DNA of 16,315 bases from Methanolobus sp. UBA32 (GTDB taxonomy: Archaea > Halobacteriota > Methanosarcinia > Methanosarcinales > Methanosarcinaceae): the NCBI GenBank assembly GCA_002507205.1, contig DAZF01000027.1, forward strand, positions 65,154 through 81,468, given 5' to 3'. How positions within the stretch are numbered: the stretch's first letter is position 1; every line of letters begins with the position of its first letter. The translations under genes and the position numbers were made by a program. This document shows, piece after piece, positions 7,415 through 14,976 of the stretch. The notes below the pieces were generated by a model. That model had not been told where the DNA came from. It saw only the letters and a program-made list of their open reading frames with translations, and did not search any database.

Positions 7415-8920
7415 TCAATCGACAGTTGCTTCAAGTTCGTTGGTCGTAACGTGAAGGAAAGTGAGTATAGCACCATCCACGTCATAAAGTATGGTGTATG
7501 AGGACTTCTCAAACTCTATTTTTTGATTGCCCTTCTCTTCCAGAGTACACTCGATAGTACCATCCTGTGCCAAGAGTCTCATATAGTGATGGGTAATGTT
7601 ATTCAATGACTGGGTGCGATTTGCGTTACTATTTGTTATAGTTAGGTCTGGAGTTGTAGAGGTGGAGCTGACAGGTCCCCATGAGTACTCACTATCACTG
7701 GTGTCGTAATACATCAGGTAAGTATCACTGATGATATCGACTGTGGATTCTGCCTGCTTTGTAGGCTTTTTTTGTCCATTAACGGGAAAAGTACTGCCAG
7801 AACTGCTTTCCCATATTTCTCTAATTCCTACTGAACTATCGGTATATTCGAGTCCATAAGAAGTTATAGACGGGGCTGCAGCCAGTATTATATTATCCTT
7901 GTCTTGCTTATAGAAGCTATATACAAGGGTTTTCGTTCCGGATGTGGCAGTTAGGGTCATCCCCGAGGCCACAAAGAAACTTGAATCATCACTAGTAAAT
8001 AAATAAAATGAGAAATTGTCAAATGGTGTGGTGTTAGTGTGGTTCAGAGCGGCAATCTCAAACGAAGTTGGTAAAGGAGAAACCGTTCCCATTTCAGGCA
8101 TTGTATTCAATTCCAGAATAGCCGTCTTGTTCGTATCGTCAAGGGTTGCCGTGGTGGATATGAGAGTTTCTGCATAGTTTGCCCAGCCATCATAGAATTC
8201 ACTCTGGATGTAAATGATTATCTTGTCTACCTCAAGGGGATTGACAAAAATACTGTTGATGTTTGTATTGGGAAATAATCTCTCCGGGTCGTTGGAGGAT
8301 GCAATGGTGATTGATGCATCGGTGATTCCTGCGACGGAAGTATTCCCTTTTATCTGCATGATGGGAAGTGTCAGGGTTTCTCCATTGAAATGAAACTCCG
8401 GAGGTGATATCATTATTGTTCCGCCAGTAGGGTATCTGGACCAGACACCTCCACCTTCATAGGCAATTATGCGATCATTGTATGTGTATACTATTTTTCC
8501 CATTGATGCGTTAAATCCTGCAAAGTCAGTCTCACTCTCATAGTCTGCCCATGCGTTCCAATGGCTACGATTCTGGTAAAACTCATCATACCATGTTGAG
8601 TTGGATGAGAGTCCTATTATCATTATCCGGCTTTCATTGTAGGCATCATCGTCCCCCATCACCTCAACATTACCTCCCATGAGGGAAAGTCCGGTTGTCT
8701 GAAGAGGGGATTCTCCAAGGGCTGCCTTACTCGTCCTTGAGTCAAAAACCGTAAAAGCCTGCTCAATTTTCTGGGCTTTAGCCATGTCTTGCATGCTATC
8801 TATTGCAGGCATGGTGTAGAGTATCATTATGCCTATTGAAAGGAGTGTGATTGCCAGCATTACTACGATTCCTACAACTGATGAAACAGCAAGTTTATTC
8901 CCTGACAGATTCTTTACCAT
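7415..8920 (-). CDS. Pilin-like protein F, cassette 1 (last gene)
   Basis: A 501-residue secreted pilin-like protein. The short leader MVKNLSGNKLA ends at an A|VSSVVG junction like that of haloarchaeal pilins, followed by one hydrophobic helix (about 12-38) and a long outer domain with many Asn/Ser/Thr. The core is strongly conserved with gene F of cassette 2: QAFTVFDSRTSK (55-66), YEGGGVWSRYP (154-164), MISPPEFHFNGETLTLPIM (170-188). By eye 43 of 61 residues are identical over 42-102. The region after about 280 is much more divergent, apart from islands such as NNITHHYMRL. From memory it belongs to the archaeal DUF7289-like family (unverified). The ATG lies 20 bases after the E stop, with a GTGA-type ribosome site. 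Likely a large minor pilin or tip subunit. Confidence 0.82.
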   Translation of the reverse strand: MVKNLSGNKLAVSSVVGIVVMLAITLLSIGIMILYTMPAIDSMQDMAKAQKIEQAFTVFDSRTSKAALGESPLQTTGLSLMGGNVEVMGDDDAYNESRIMIIGLSSNSTWYDEFYQNRSHWNAWADYESETDFAGFNASMGKIVYTYNDRIIAYEGGGVWSRYPTGGTIMISPPEFHFNGETLTLPIMQIKGNTSVAGITDASITIASSNDPERLFPNTNINSIFVNPLEVDKIIIYIQSEFYDGWANYAETLISTTATLDDTNKTAILELNTMPEMGTVSPLPTSFEIAALNHTNTTPFDNFSFYLFTSDDSSFFVASGMTLTATSGTKTLVYSFYKQDKDNIILAAAPSITSYGLEYTDSSVGIREIWESSSGSTFPVNGQKKPTKQAESTVDIISDTYLMYYDTSDSEYSWGPVSSTSTTPDLTITNSNANRTQSLNNITHHYMRLLAQDGTIECTLEEKGNQKIEFEKSSYTILYDVDGAILTFLHVTTNELEATVD

Positions 8921-8940
8921 TTTTTCACTTCACATGATCA

Positions 8941-9711
8941 TTAATCGATAGTTACATCCATGAAGGCCTTGATGATGTATACATCTATATTTTCCGTATA
9001 ACTTTTACCTGCTAAAACAGTTTGAGTCGTCTCGTTAACATTTATGGTTGCCATCTCAAGATGTTCGTTCAGGTATCTTTCCCATGCTTCAAAGTAATCG
9101 CTAGTTACTGTTATGCTGACCTGTGATACATTCTGGTAGCTTTCAATAGATCTTCTTCCTGCATCAGCAGTCACACGCACAAGTCCTGATCCGGAAACCG
9201 AACTGCTTCCTGAAATGCTTGCATCAGGTATCACAAGTACATTATTTGCATAAGTGAAACGTGGTTCAGCCACCATAATAGAATCACCGGATGAATATTT
9301 TGCCCAGATTCCGCTATTTTCATAAGAAATCAAAGTATTCTGGAAATCATTCTCTATATTTCCCATCTTCCTCTCAAAGGACACTGTTTCAGAGGAGCCT
9401 GCTGAATTGTTCCATACCTGCATGCTTATATTGATGTAATTATTCCTTGTAACAGAAAGCGATCCGCCGTACATTTTCAGTTCAACTGATTGAGCAGGAG
9501 CGTTTCCGAATACCACTTTATTCACGTTTGGGGCAAGCACCTGAAAACTTTGCTTTATATTATCGGTGTGCTGGGTTTCCTGCATATGCTCTAACATCGG
9601 TACGCCAGCTACTACGATGATTGCAGTTGCAAGAAGTATGATGCTTAAAATGATGCTGTAATCCACCATTTCTGATACTGCATCATCCGATTTAGTAAAA
9701 TTCATTTTCAT
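8941..9711 (-). CDS. Pilin-like protein E, cassette 1
   Basis: A 256-residue pilin-like protein with leader MKMNFTKSDDA, junction A|VSEMVD, a hydrophobic helix (about 17-38) and an outer domain. It shares a domain with protein F: MQET...QSF.V, FGNAPAQSVELKMYGG, YENSGIWAKY (130-139), and SDYFEAWERYL. It is therefore a shorter relative of F lacking the C-terminal extension. Its closer relative is gene E of cassette 2 (VFG.AP.QSVELK; ETVSFER). Start choice: the longest frame starts at 9720, but AGG then abuts the ATG directly. Starting at 9711 places AGGATGAG upstream and gives a 16-base gap after gene D, exactly the gap in cassette 2, where the protein also begins M-K. Role inferred: minor pilin. 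Confidence 0.8.
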   Translation of the reverse strand: MKMNFTKSDDAVSEMVDYSIILSIILLATAIIVVAGVPMLEHMQETQHTDNIKQSFQVLAPNVNKVVFGNAPAQSVELKMYGGSLSVTRNNYINISMQVWNNSAGSSETVSFERKMGNIENDFQNTLISYENSGIWAKYSSGDSIMVAEPRFTYANNVLVIPDASISGSSSVSGSGLVRVTADAGRRSIESYQNVSQVSITVTSDYFEAWERYLNEHLEMATINVNETTQTVLAGKSYTENIDVYIIKAFMDVTID

Positions 9712-9727
9712 GCAACTCATCCTGTAT

Positions 9728-10204
9728 TTAATATATTTCTATCATATTTGAGGCCGAATCGTAGTACAATATGAATTCATCTGATCCGCTGAACAATTTT
9801 ACAGATGCCACTTCAGTTTCATGTACTTTGTAGGGTACTTTAACTCTGGTTGCATCTTTTCCATGGGATTCAAATATGATCTCATTGGTCTGGTTCGATA
9901 ATTCCATTGAATACTGCTGTCCTGCAATCTCGTCAGGAAGTGGTAATTTAAAGAAAAAACTGCCCACTTCTCCGCCTGCATTTCTGGTAATCTGCACGGC
10001 AGTATCTATATTGGATATCTGCAATGCCATATCGTTACCGTGTATCTCGAACTCATCCCGCATTATGGTTTGTTCTGCCCTGTCCATCATGGTATAAAAT
10101 GAACTGATGACAACCATCATGGTTATCACAGTTATAGAGAGGGTCAATATGAAACCCACAGATATAGATACGGCTCTTTCATCATCTCTGAATCGCTCTA
10201 TCAT
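9728..10204 (-). CDS. Pilin-like protein D, cassette 1
   Basis: A 158-residue pilin-like protein. The leader MIERFRDDERA ends at A|VSISVG, and a hydrophobic helix (about 14-34) follows. Then comes a strongly conserved stalk (AEQTIMRDEFEIHGND; AEQTVMRDEFEIHGND in cassette 2) and a small beta-rich domain with LPLPDEIAGQQYSMEL. The ATG overlaps the stop of gene C as ATGA and is preceded by GAGGGG, so translation should be coupled. The family resembles the haloarchaeal pilin-like group I remember as DUF7266 (unverified). Its role in a filament is inferred from the N-terminus and the cassette context. Confidence 0.82.
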   Translation of the reverse strand: MIERFRDDERAVSISVGFILTLSITVITMMVVISSFYTMMDRAEQTIMRDEFEIHGNDMALQISNIDTAVQITRNAGGEVGSFFFKLPLPDEIAGQQYSMELSNQTNEIIFESHGKDATRVKVPYKVHETEVASVKLFSGSDEFILYYDSASNMIEIY

Positions 10205-11055
10205 ATGTGTCCCCTCGGCAATGTAATAGGTATTGTCACATTGATCTCAAGATGGCCGTTCTTGTTCAGTTTCATGGTGCTATTGACGACATCTACTCTT
10301 TCAATGTAGAATGGGTCTCCATTGACAAGATCGCCTGATATAAGGAAAGTGCCCATGGCATGACTGCCATTTATGAATTCGATTGAATATTTCTGTCCTG
10401 CAGTACTGTTTAAGAAGTAGAATGTTGAAACATTGTTATCTATCATGTCACCGGTTATGTTTATTTCTCCGGTGCTACTCTGATAATTTCGAGTGATAGA
10501 TGAATGGTCTGAAACAGTGACATTAACAATACCACTTGAATTGAAAAAGCTGGCTGACCAAATTGTAATACCTGATTGATTGTTGACTTCGATTACAAAC
10601 TTATTTGATTCATTTCCTAGTGTTGATGAATTGAGGCTACCTAGTAAAAATGAATCAGTGAAATTGACCCTTTTAATGACAGCCCAGTCATCATTCCCAT
10701 CAATGAGTCCATTTTCAGTAAAATATGCATCCTGTAATGTATCCGTATCAAGAGAAAATATAAAACCTGAAAGTGAGTAGCTTTTCACCATCTTCTCCGA
10801 GTAATTTGCCATATAGGCATTGAATGCTGTATTATTGTATGGACTACCTGAATTTGCATATGCCTTTTCATAGGCTTCAATAGTTGTGTCCAGTACGTTG
10901 GAATAATCAAAAACATTTGTTTCAATGCTGGATTCTGAGGCTGTGTTGCTTGCGTAGACAATGTTGTTAAGCATGACAGTCAGGACTACGATGCCTATGC
11001 CGATTATAAAACCGGCAATTAATATCATCTGTCCGGATTCGTTCAGTCTTTTCAT
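10201..11055 (-). CDS. Pilin-like protein C, cassette 1
   Basis: A 284-residue pilin-like protein. The leader MKRLNESG ends at G|QMILIAG, followed by a hydrophobic helix and then the conserved stalk LNNIVYASNTASESSIET, nearly the same in cassette 2. Further shared motifs are NGLIDGNDDW (NGLLDGNDDW in cassette 2) and VNVTVSD. The C-terminal half has AGQKYSIEF, like the AGQQYSMEL of protein D, and the protein ends ITLPRGHI. It is rich in N-x-S/T sequons, which fits a glycosylated outer surface. It resembles haloarchaeal proteins with an R-G-Q-L-V-hydrophobic N-terminus and a Y-T-E-N-L-A-S stalk (DUF7261-like, from memory). The ATG has GGTG five bases upstream, 15 bases after gene B. Confidence 0.82.
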   Translation of the reverse strand: MKRLNESGQMILIAGFIIGIGIVVLTVMLNNIVYASNTASESSIETNVFDYSNVLDTTIEAYEKAYANSGSPYNNTAFNAYMANYSEKMVKSYSLSGFIFSLDTDTLQDAYFTENGLIDGNDDWAVIKRVNFTDSFLLGSLNSSTLGNESNKFVIEVNNQSGITIWSASFFNSSGIVNVTVSDHSSITRNYQSSTGEINITGDMIDNNVSTFYFLNSTAGQKYSIEFINGSHAMGTFLISGDLVNGDPFYIERVDVVNSTMKLNKNGHLEINVTIPITLPRGHI

Positions 11056-11070
11056 GTTAACACCGTCTTT

Positions 11071-11685
11071 TTACATTCTCCACAAAGTCATTTCCACGTC
11101 AATGAGGTTATAGAAGTCCGTACTTGCATCGGCATCCGGTATGCCCGTGTAGGATTGGAATTGAGATGAATTTGATATGTCTGAATTTGACAATATTACT
11201 CTTCTGGATACCGTTACAGCGTTATCCGATGGCTCGCCATTGTAAATGTAAGGCAGGGTCATTACGGCTCCTGCGTCATTGATAACGGCAAATTCCACAT
11301 TATGTGCTATACCTTTGGGAACGATTACAGATTTCAGAATATCAGCAGTTGAACTGACTGTAAGAGTGTTGTTTAGCTCAGAATGGTACGCTGTAGAATT
11401 CCAGCTATACTCTTCTCCGTTCCAGTTCAGTATGTCTTCCTTGAGGCTGGAATTGTGTCCTGATTGGGAGTGGTCCAGCACGGTCAACATATCCTGCGCC
11501 AGGGTTTGGAGCTGTGCTTCTATGTGTGCGTTTGCCGTTGAGGATGTAAGTGGGGTAAGTGAAGTTGCCTGTACTGTGAAGATTATTATCCCGGTTATAA
11601 TTATGAGAGCCATTAAAGCTTCAAGTGTGTGTAATTGGGCTTCATAATCTCTTTTAGAGTTGCATGTGGTCTTTTTCCTGTTCAT
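11071..11685 (-). CDS. Pilin-like protein B, cassette 1
   Basis: A 204-residue pilin-like protein. A basic leader (MNRKKTTCNSKRDYEA) is followed by QLHTLEALMALIIITG, a pilin-type junction and helix with an acidic Glu near position 6 of the mature end, then the stalk AHIEAQLQTLAQDML. Like cassette 2, it carries NGEPSDNAV, TGIPDAD, STDFYN and the C-terminal MTLWRM. The H-T-L-E-A motif matches a haloarchaeal pilin-like family (DUF7288-like, from memory). Start choice: a GTG at 11694 would overlap gene A by 7 bases, but the GAGGGTG stretch is better spaced for the ATG at 11685, which starts 2 bases after the gene A stop. Confidence 0.8.
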   Translation of the reverse strand: MNRKKTTCNSKRDYEAQLHTLEALMALIIITGIIIFTVQATSLTPLTSSTANAHIEAQLQTLAQDMLTVLDHSQSGHNSSLKEDILNWNGEEYSWNSTAYHSELNNTLTVSSTADILKSVIVPKGIAHNVEFAVINDAGAVMTLPYIYNGEPSDNAVTVSRRVILSNSDISNSSQFQSYTGIPDADASTDFYNLIDVEMTLWRM

Positions 11686-11687
11686 AT

Positions 11688-12164
11688 TTACCACACCCTC
11701 ACAGATAGTATTCCCTGAGTTTCATTGCCAGTAGCTTCGTTTCGAATTATTACGATTCTTTTAGTCTGACCTATGTTTCCCTGTGTTGGCAACGGTTTGC
11801 CTGAAGAATAAATGAGTGAGTTTGATGCGATGTTCTCTAATGTGATGTTGAAGTCATACCGTAAATAGGAACTACGCATTCCGTAGTAATCGATGGTAGT
11901 TTCATAATTGGTACTTGATTGATAAAAGAAATCATTAACTTTTGTACCATTGAGCAGATTCGGTGTTCGGGGATTTCCAGCACTCATATTCTGTTCTATT
12001 ACATTTGTTGATATCCTGTCCGCTATGAGCGTCACTTCATCCGAGTTTGACTGGAAAGGCGTGAAAAGCCCTGTGGTATATGAAAATACAAAGATGACAC
12101 TTATCAGGAAAATAGCGATGCCTATAAGATAATCTATATGCATCTGGCCATGATTATCATTCAT
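11688..12164 (-). CDS. Pilin-like protein A, cassette 1 (first gene)
   Basis: A 158-residue protein with the most classical pilin-like N-terminus of the set. The leader MNDNHG is followed by QMHIDYLIGIAIFLISVIFV, giving a G|Q junction with an acidic residue (Asp) at mature position 5, where type IV pilins normally carry Glu. After the helix come the stalk DEVTLIADRISTNVIEQNM and a small domain ending QGILSVRVW. It resembles haloarchaeal Q-T-T-x-D-Y/F-A-I-G proteins (DUF7287-like, from memory). The ATG has GAGGATTT upstream and a strong TATA box further up, so it opens the cassette 1 operon. Its cassette 2 counterpart should lie just beyond the right edge. Confidence 0.82.
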   Translation of the reverse strand: MNDNHGQMHIDYLIGIAIFLISVIFVFSYTTGLFTPFQSNSDEVTLIADRISTNVIEQNMSAGNPRTPNLLNGTKVNDFFYQSSTNYETTIDYYGMRSSYLRYDFNITLENIASNSLIYSSGKPLPTQGNIGQTKRIVIIRNEATGNETQGILSVRVW

Positions 12165-12193
12165 AAATCCTCAACATATATACATTTGTTATT

Positions 12194-12201
12194 ATATAAA
12201 A
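12194..12201 (-). promoter_or_regulatory. TATA box of pilin-like cassette 1
   Basis: On the minus strand the box reads TTTTATAT within CCTTTTATATAATAAC, about 30 bases before the ATG at 12164. The predicted transcript starts near 12172 with a leader of about 8 bases that includes much of the GAGG ribosome site. It lies in the 70-base gap after gene F of cassette 2, so cassette 1 can be transcribed on its own. Confidence 0.65.
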
Positions 12202-12234
12202 GGATGATTGTAAATTAATTGTGTTTCCTGCGCA

Positions 12235-13683
12235 TCAGTTAAGGGTGGCTGTAAGGTCATTTCTGCTGACGTGGAGGTATGTTATACTGCCGGGCATGCC
12301 ATCGTAGTATAATGTGAGGCTGGATTCGTCATAATCTACAGGGTCTGAATTGCCGGGAGATTGGATATTGAATATCACCGATCCGTCTAGTGTAATGAGT
12401 TTCATATAATGCTGGGTTAAATTATTGAGGGGCAAGGTATCTCCTAGGGTGTAATTGATATTTTCCCATGAAAAATCATCTGAACTTTCATCATATCTTA
12501 AATTCATTGATGTGGAAAGCAAATCGACTGTAGATTTTGCATCTTCTTTATCACCAGTTATGTCAAATACTTCAGTGCCTCCTCCAGTCCATGTTTCAAT
12601 GTCACTACTCAGTGCCGTGTCTTCATAAATTAGGTCGATTGTAAGTTGGTCAGCCCCATTTTTCTTCTGAATTTTGTACATCAGTGTTTTAGTGGCAGAT
12701 ATTGCAACAATCTCGTAGTTTAGTGAGTTGAGTTCTTGTGGTGATCTAGCTCCGATGTCAAAAGCGAAATCCCCCATTGGTGTAGAATTGTCCTGATTGA
12801 CTGCACCAATCTTGAAAGCTGTCTTCAATGTATCTTTTCCCATTGCAGGGATAACTTCCAGTTCCACAACTGCTGTTTTGTTATCATCATCTGTTTCAGC
12901 GCTGGCATATGCAAGCGAATTTGCATAATCTGCCCATGCGTTGTAGAACTCGCTCTTAATGTAAATGATTACTTTATCGGATGTAAGGGGATTAGTTCTT
13001 CTTGAATCTGAAGAGGGGTTAGGATACAATACCACAGGCATGTTATCAGAGCTTATTGTAATACCGACATCCGATTTTCCACTGTATACGGCATCTCCAT
13101 CTATCTTCATGATAGGAAGTGTCAAAGTTTCACCATTGTAGTGGAATTCCGGTGGAGATATCATTACTGATTTACCATTAGGGTATTTGGACCATACTCC
13201 TCCTCCTTCATAACCGATAATTCTGTCCTGATTGGTATAAACAACACTTCCCATGGAGGCATTGAATTCATTCATACTTTCATTGCCAACATAGTCCTCC
13301 CATCCTCTCCACTTATATCTTTGTTGTTTGAAACTGTCATACCATGATGCGTTAATATCCACAGAGATAATTACTATCCTGCTTTCTTCATATGAGGCAT
13401 TATCACCTTTCACTATAATGTCTCCATCCATCATGGAAAATGATGTTGTCTGGCTTGGTGATTCTCCCAGTGCGACCTTGCTTGTCCTTGAATCGAATAC
13501 TGTGAAGGCCTGTTCTACTTTCTGGGCATTTGCCATGTCCTGCATTTCATATATTGTAGGAACTCCATAAAGGAAAATCACACTGACAGATGTGATCGTC
13601 ATTGCAAGTATTATTATCATTCCTACTATGGGTGAAACGGCTTTTTCAGATTCTATGAACTTTTTCAAGAGACAGGCACTCAT
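12235..13683 (-). CDS. Pilin-like protein F, cassette 2 (last gene)
   Basis: A 482-residue relative of the cassette 1 F protein. The leader MSACLLKKFIESEKA ends at A|VSPIVGM, the best match to the haloarchaeal pilin junction in the window, followed by a hydrophobic helix (about 16-40). Conserved blocks: MQDMANAQKVEQAFTVFDSR (47-66), ALGESPSQTT (71-80), YEGGGVWSKYP (158-168), MISPPEFHYNGETLTLPIM (174-192), and SEFYNAWADY. The C-terminal third aligns only in islands (KSTVDLLS, NNLTQHYMKL) and ends YLHVSRNDLTATLN. The ATG is preceded by GGTGAT, 14 bases after the E stop. It is the last gene of cassette 2. Confidence 0.82.
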   Translation of the reverse strand: MSACLLKKFIESEKAVSPIVGMIIILAMTITSVSVIFLYGVPTIYEMQDMANAQKVEQAFTVFDSRTSKVALGESPSQTTSFSMMDGDIIVKGDNASYEESRIVIISVDINASWYDSFKQQRYKWRGWEDYVGNESMNEFNASMGSVVYTNQDRIIGYEGGGVWSKYPNGKSVMISPPEFHYNGETLTLPIMKIDGDAVYSGKSDVGITISSDNMPVVLYPNPSSDSRRTNPLTSDKVIIYIKSEFYNAWADYANSLAYASAETDDDNKTAVVELEVIPAMGKDTLKTAFKIGAVNQDNSTPMGDFAFDIGARSPQELNSLNYEIVAISATKTLMYKIQKKNGADQLTIDLIYEDTALSSDIETWTGGGTEVFDITGDKEDAKSTVDLLSTSMNLRYDESSDDFSWENINYTLGDTLPLNNLTQHYMKLITLDGSVIFNIQSPGNSDPVDYDESSLTLYYDGMPGSITYLHVSRNDLTATLN

Positions 13684-13697
13684 TGTATCACCATTTT

Positions 13698-14480
13698 TTA
13701 CTCAACGGTCACACTCATAGGGGATGTTGAAATGAAGACGTCTATATTTGGATTGTAATCTTTTTCTGCACGTACGGTTCTGGAACTCGTATTAACATCC
13801 AGTATCTGCATTCCAATTGAATTCTCTAGGTACTTTTCCCATGCTTCGTAGTAATCACTTGAGATTGTTATTTCCACTCTTGACACATTTTCATACATCT
13901 CAACTGAAAGCTGGCCACCATCTGACACAACACGGATGAGTCCTTCTCCGGCTATTCCCTTAGTACCTGTTATTGTCACTATGGGTATCACCAATGAACT
14001 GTTATCATATGCAAAAACAGGTTTTTCTACCGCGACTGCCTTTCCCTGCGGGTATTTTGCCCATGCTCCTGTGTTCTCATAAGCAAAGGAAGTGTCTTTA
14101 TATTCATTTTCTATCATGCGCAGCTGTCTTTCAAAAGAGACCGTTTCGTTTGAGGAACTCGATTGATTCCATGTGTCCATTGTGACGTTCATGTAGCTGT
14201 TACCTGTGACAGAGACCAGGCCGCCATGCAGTTTTAATTCTACAGATTGGGAGGGGGCTTTACCAAACACTATTTTGTTCATGTTGGGGGTCAGCACTGC
14301 AAAACTTTGCCGGATATTCTCCTCATGTCCTGATTCTTTCATGTGCTCGATCATGGGGTACCCTACAATGCCTATGAAGCTAATTGCCATTAGCATCAGT
14401 CCGAGTGTTATAGTGAAGTCCACAACTTCCGACACTGCATCATCGGAAAGGAACAACCTCTTTCTTCCTGTGATTTTCAT
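13698..14480 (-). CDS. Pilin-like protein E, cassette 2
   Basis: A 260-residue paralogue of the cassette 1 E protein. The leader MKITGRKRLFLSDDA ends at A|VSEVVD, then a hydrophobic helix, then an outer domain with NKIVFGKAPSQSVELKLHGG, ETVSFERQL, YENTGAWAKYPQG and SDYYEAWEKYLE. The same layout, shorter, as protein F. The ATG follows CGGAAGATCAC, 16 bases after the gene D stop, the same spacing that supports the 9711 start in cassette 1. Role inferred: minor pilin or pseudopilin. Confidence 0.82.
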   Translation of the reverse strand: MKITGRKRLFLSDDAVSEVVDFTITLGLMLMAISFIGIVGYPMIEHMKESGHEENIRQSFAVLTPNMNKIVFGKAPSQSVELKLHGGLVSVTGNSYMNVTMDTWNQSSSSNETVSFERQLRMIENEYKDTSFAYENTGAWAKYPQGKAVAVEKPVFAYDNSSLVIPIVTITGTKGIAGEGLIRVVSDGGQLSVEMYENVSRVEITISSDYYEAWEKYLENSIGMQILDVNTSSRTVRAEKDYNPNIDVFISTSPMSVTVE

Positions 14481-14496
14481 GTGATCTTCCGCATGC

Positions 14497-14976
14497 TCAG
14501 GATATTTCTATGGCGTTTGTTCCGGGTGTGTATGTCATCATAAACTCTCCCTTTTGGCTGTACAATGTGGTTGAAAGGAACACTGTATTCTCTGCATAGT
14601 ATGGTACTTTTACAATTGTGTTGTCTCTTTCTTCGGATACGAATACAATGTCTTTGCTACTGTTGTCAAACTCTACAGAGTATGGTTTTCCTGCAATCCT
14701 GTCGGGCAGGGATAGTTCGTATCTTATTTCATCTACATCTGATCCAGAATTTGCTGCATTTCCAACCATGGTGTCCATGTTTGCAATACGTACTGCAATG
14801 TCATTTCCATGTATCTCAAATTCATCACGCATGACCGTTTGCTCTGCCTGGTCCATAAGTGAATAGAACGAGCTGAGGATTGTCACAAGCATGAGGACTG
14901 TGATAGAAAAGGTAAGTATGAATCCGATTGTTATGGAAACCGCATTCTCATCATTACTCAGGTTCCGGAGCTTCAT
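14497..14976 (-). CDS. Pilin-like protein D, cassette 2
   Basis: A 159-residue paralogue of the cassette 1 D protein. The leader ends NDENA|VSITIG, followed by a hydrophobic helix and the near-identical stalk AEQTVMRDEFEIHGND, then a beta-rich domain with LSLPDRIAGKPYSVEF. The ATG overlaps the gene C stop as ATGA, as in cassette 1, and has the strongest ribosome site in the window (GGGAGGAACAT before the ATG). Conservation is highest in the helix and stalk and falls in the outer domain, as expected if the helix packs in a shared filament core. Confidence 0.82.
   Translation of the reverse strand: MKLRNLSNDENAVSITIGFILTFSITVLMLVTILSSFYSLMDQAEQTVMRDEFEIHGNDIAVRIANMDTMVGNAANSGSDVDEIRYELSLPDRIAGKPYSVEFDNSSKDIVFVSEERDNTIVKVPYYAENTVFLSTTLYSQKGEFMMTYTPGTNAIEIS

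Noticed and set aside
14565..14834. Plus-strand frames rich in Cys/Leu over gene D of cassette 2
   Set aside because: Antisense shadows of a gene conserved with its cassette 1 paralogue.
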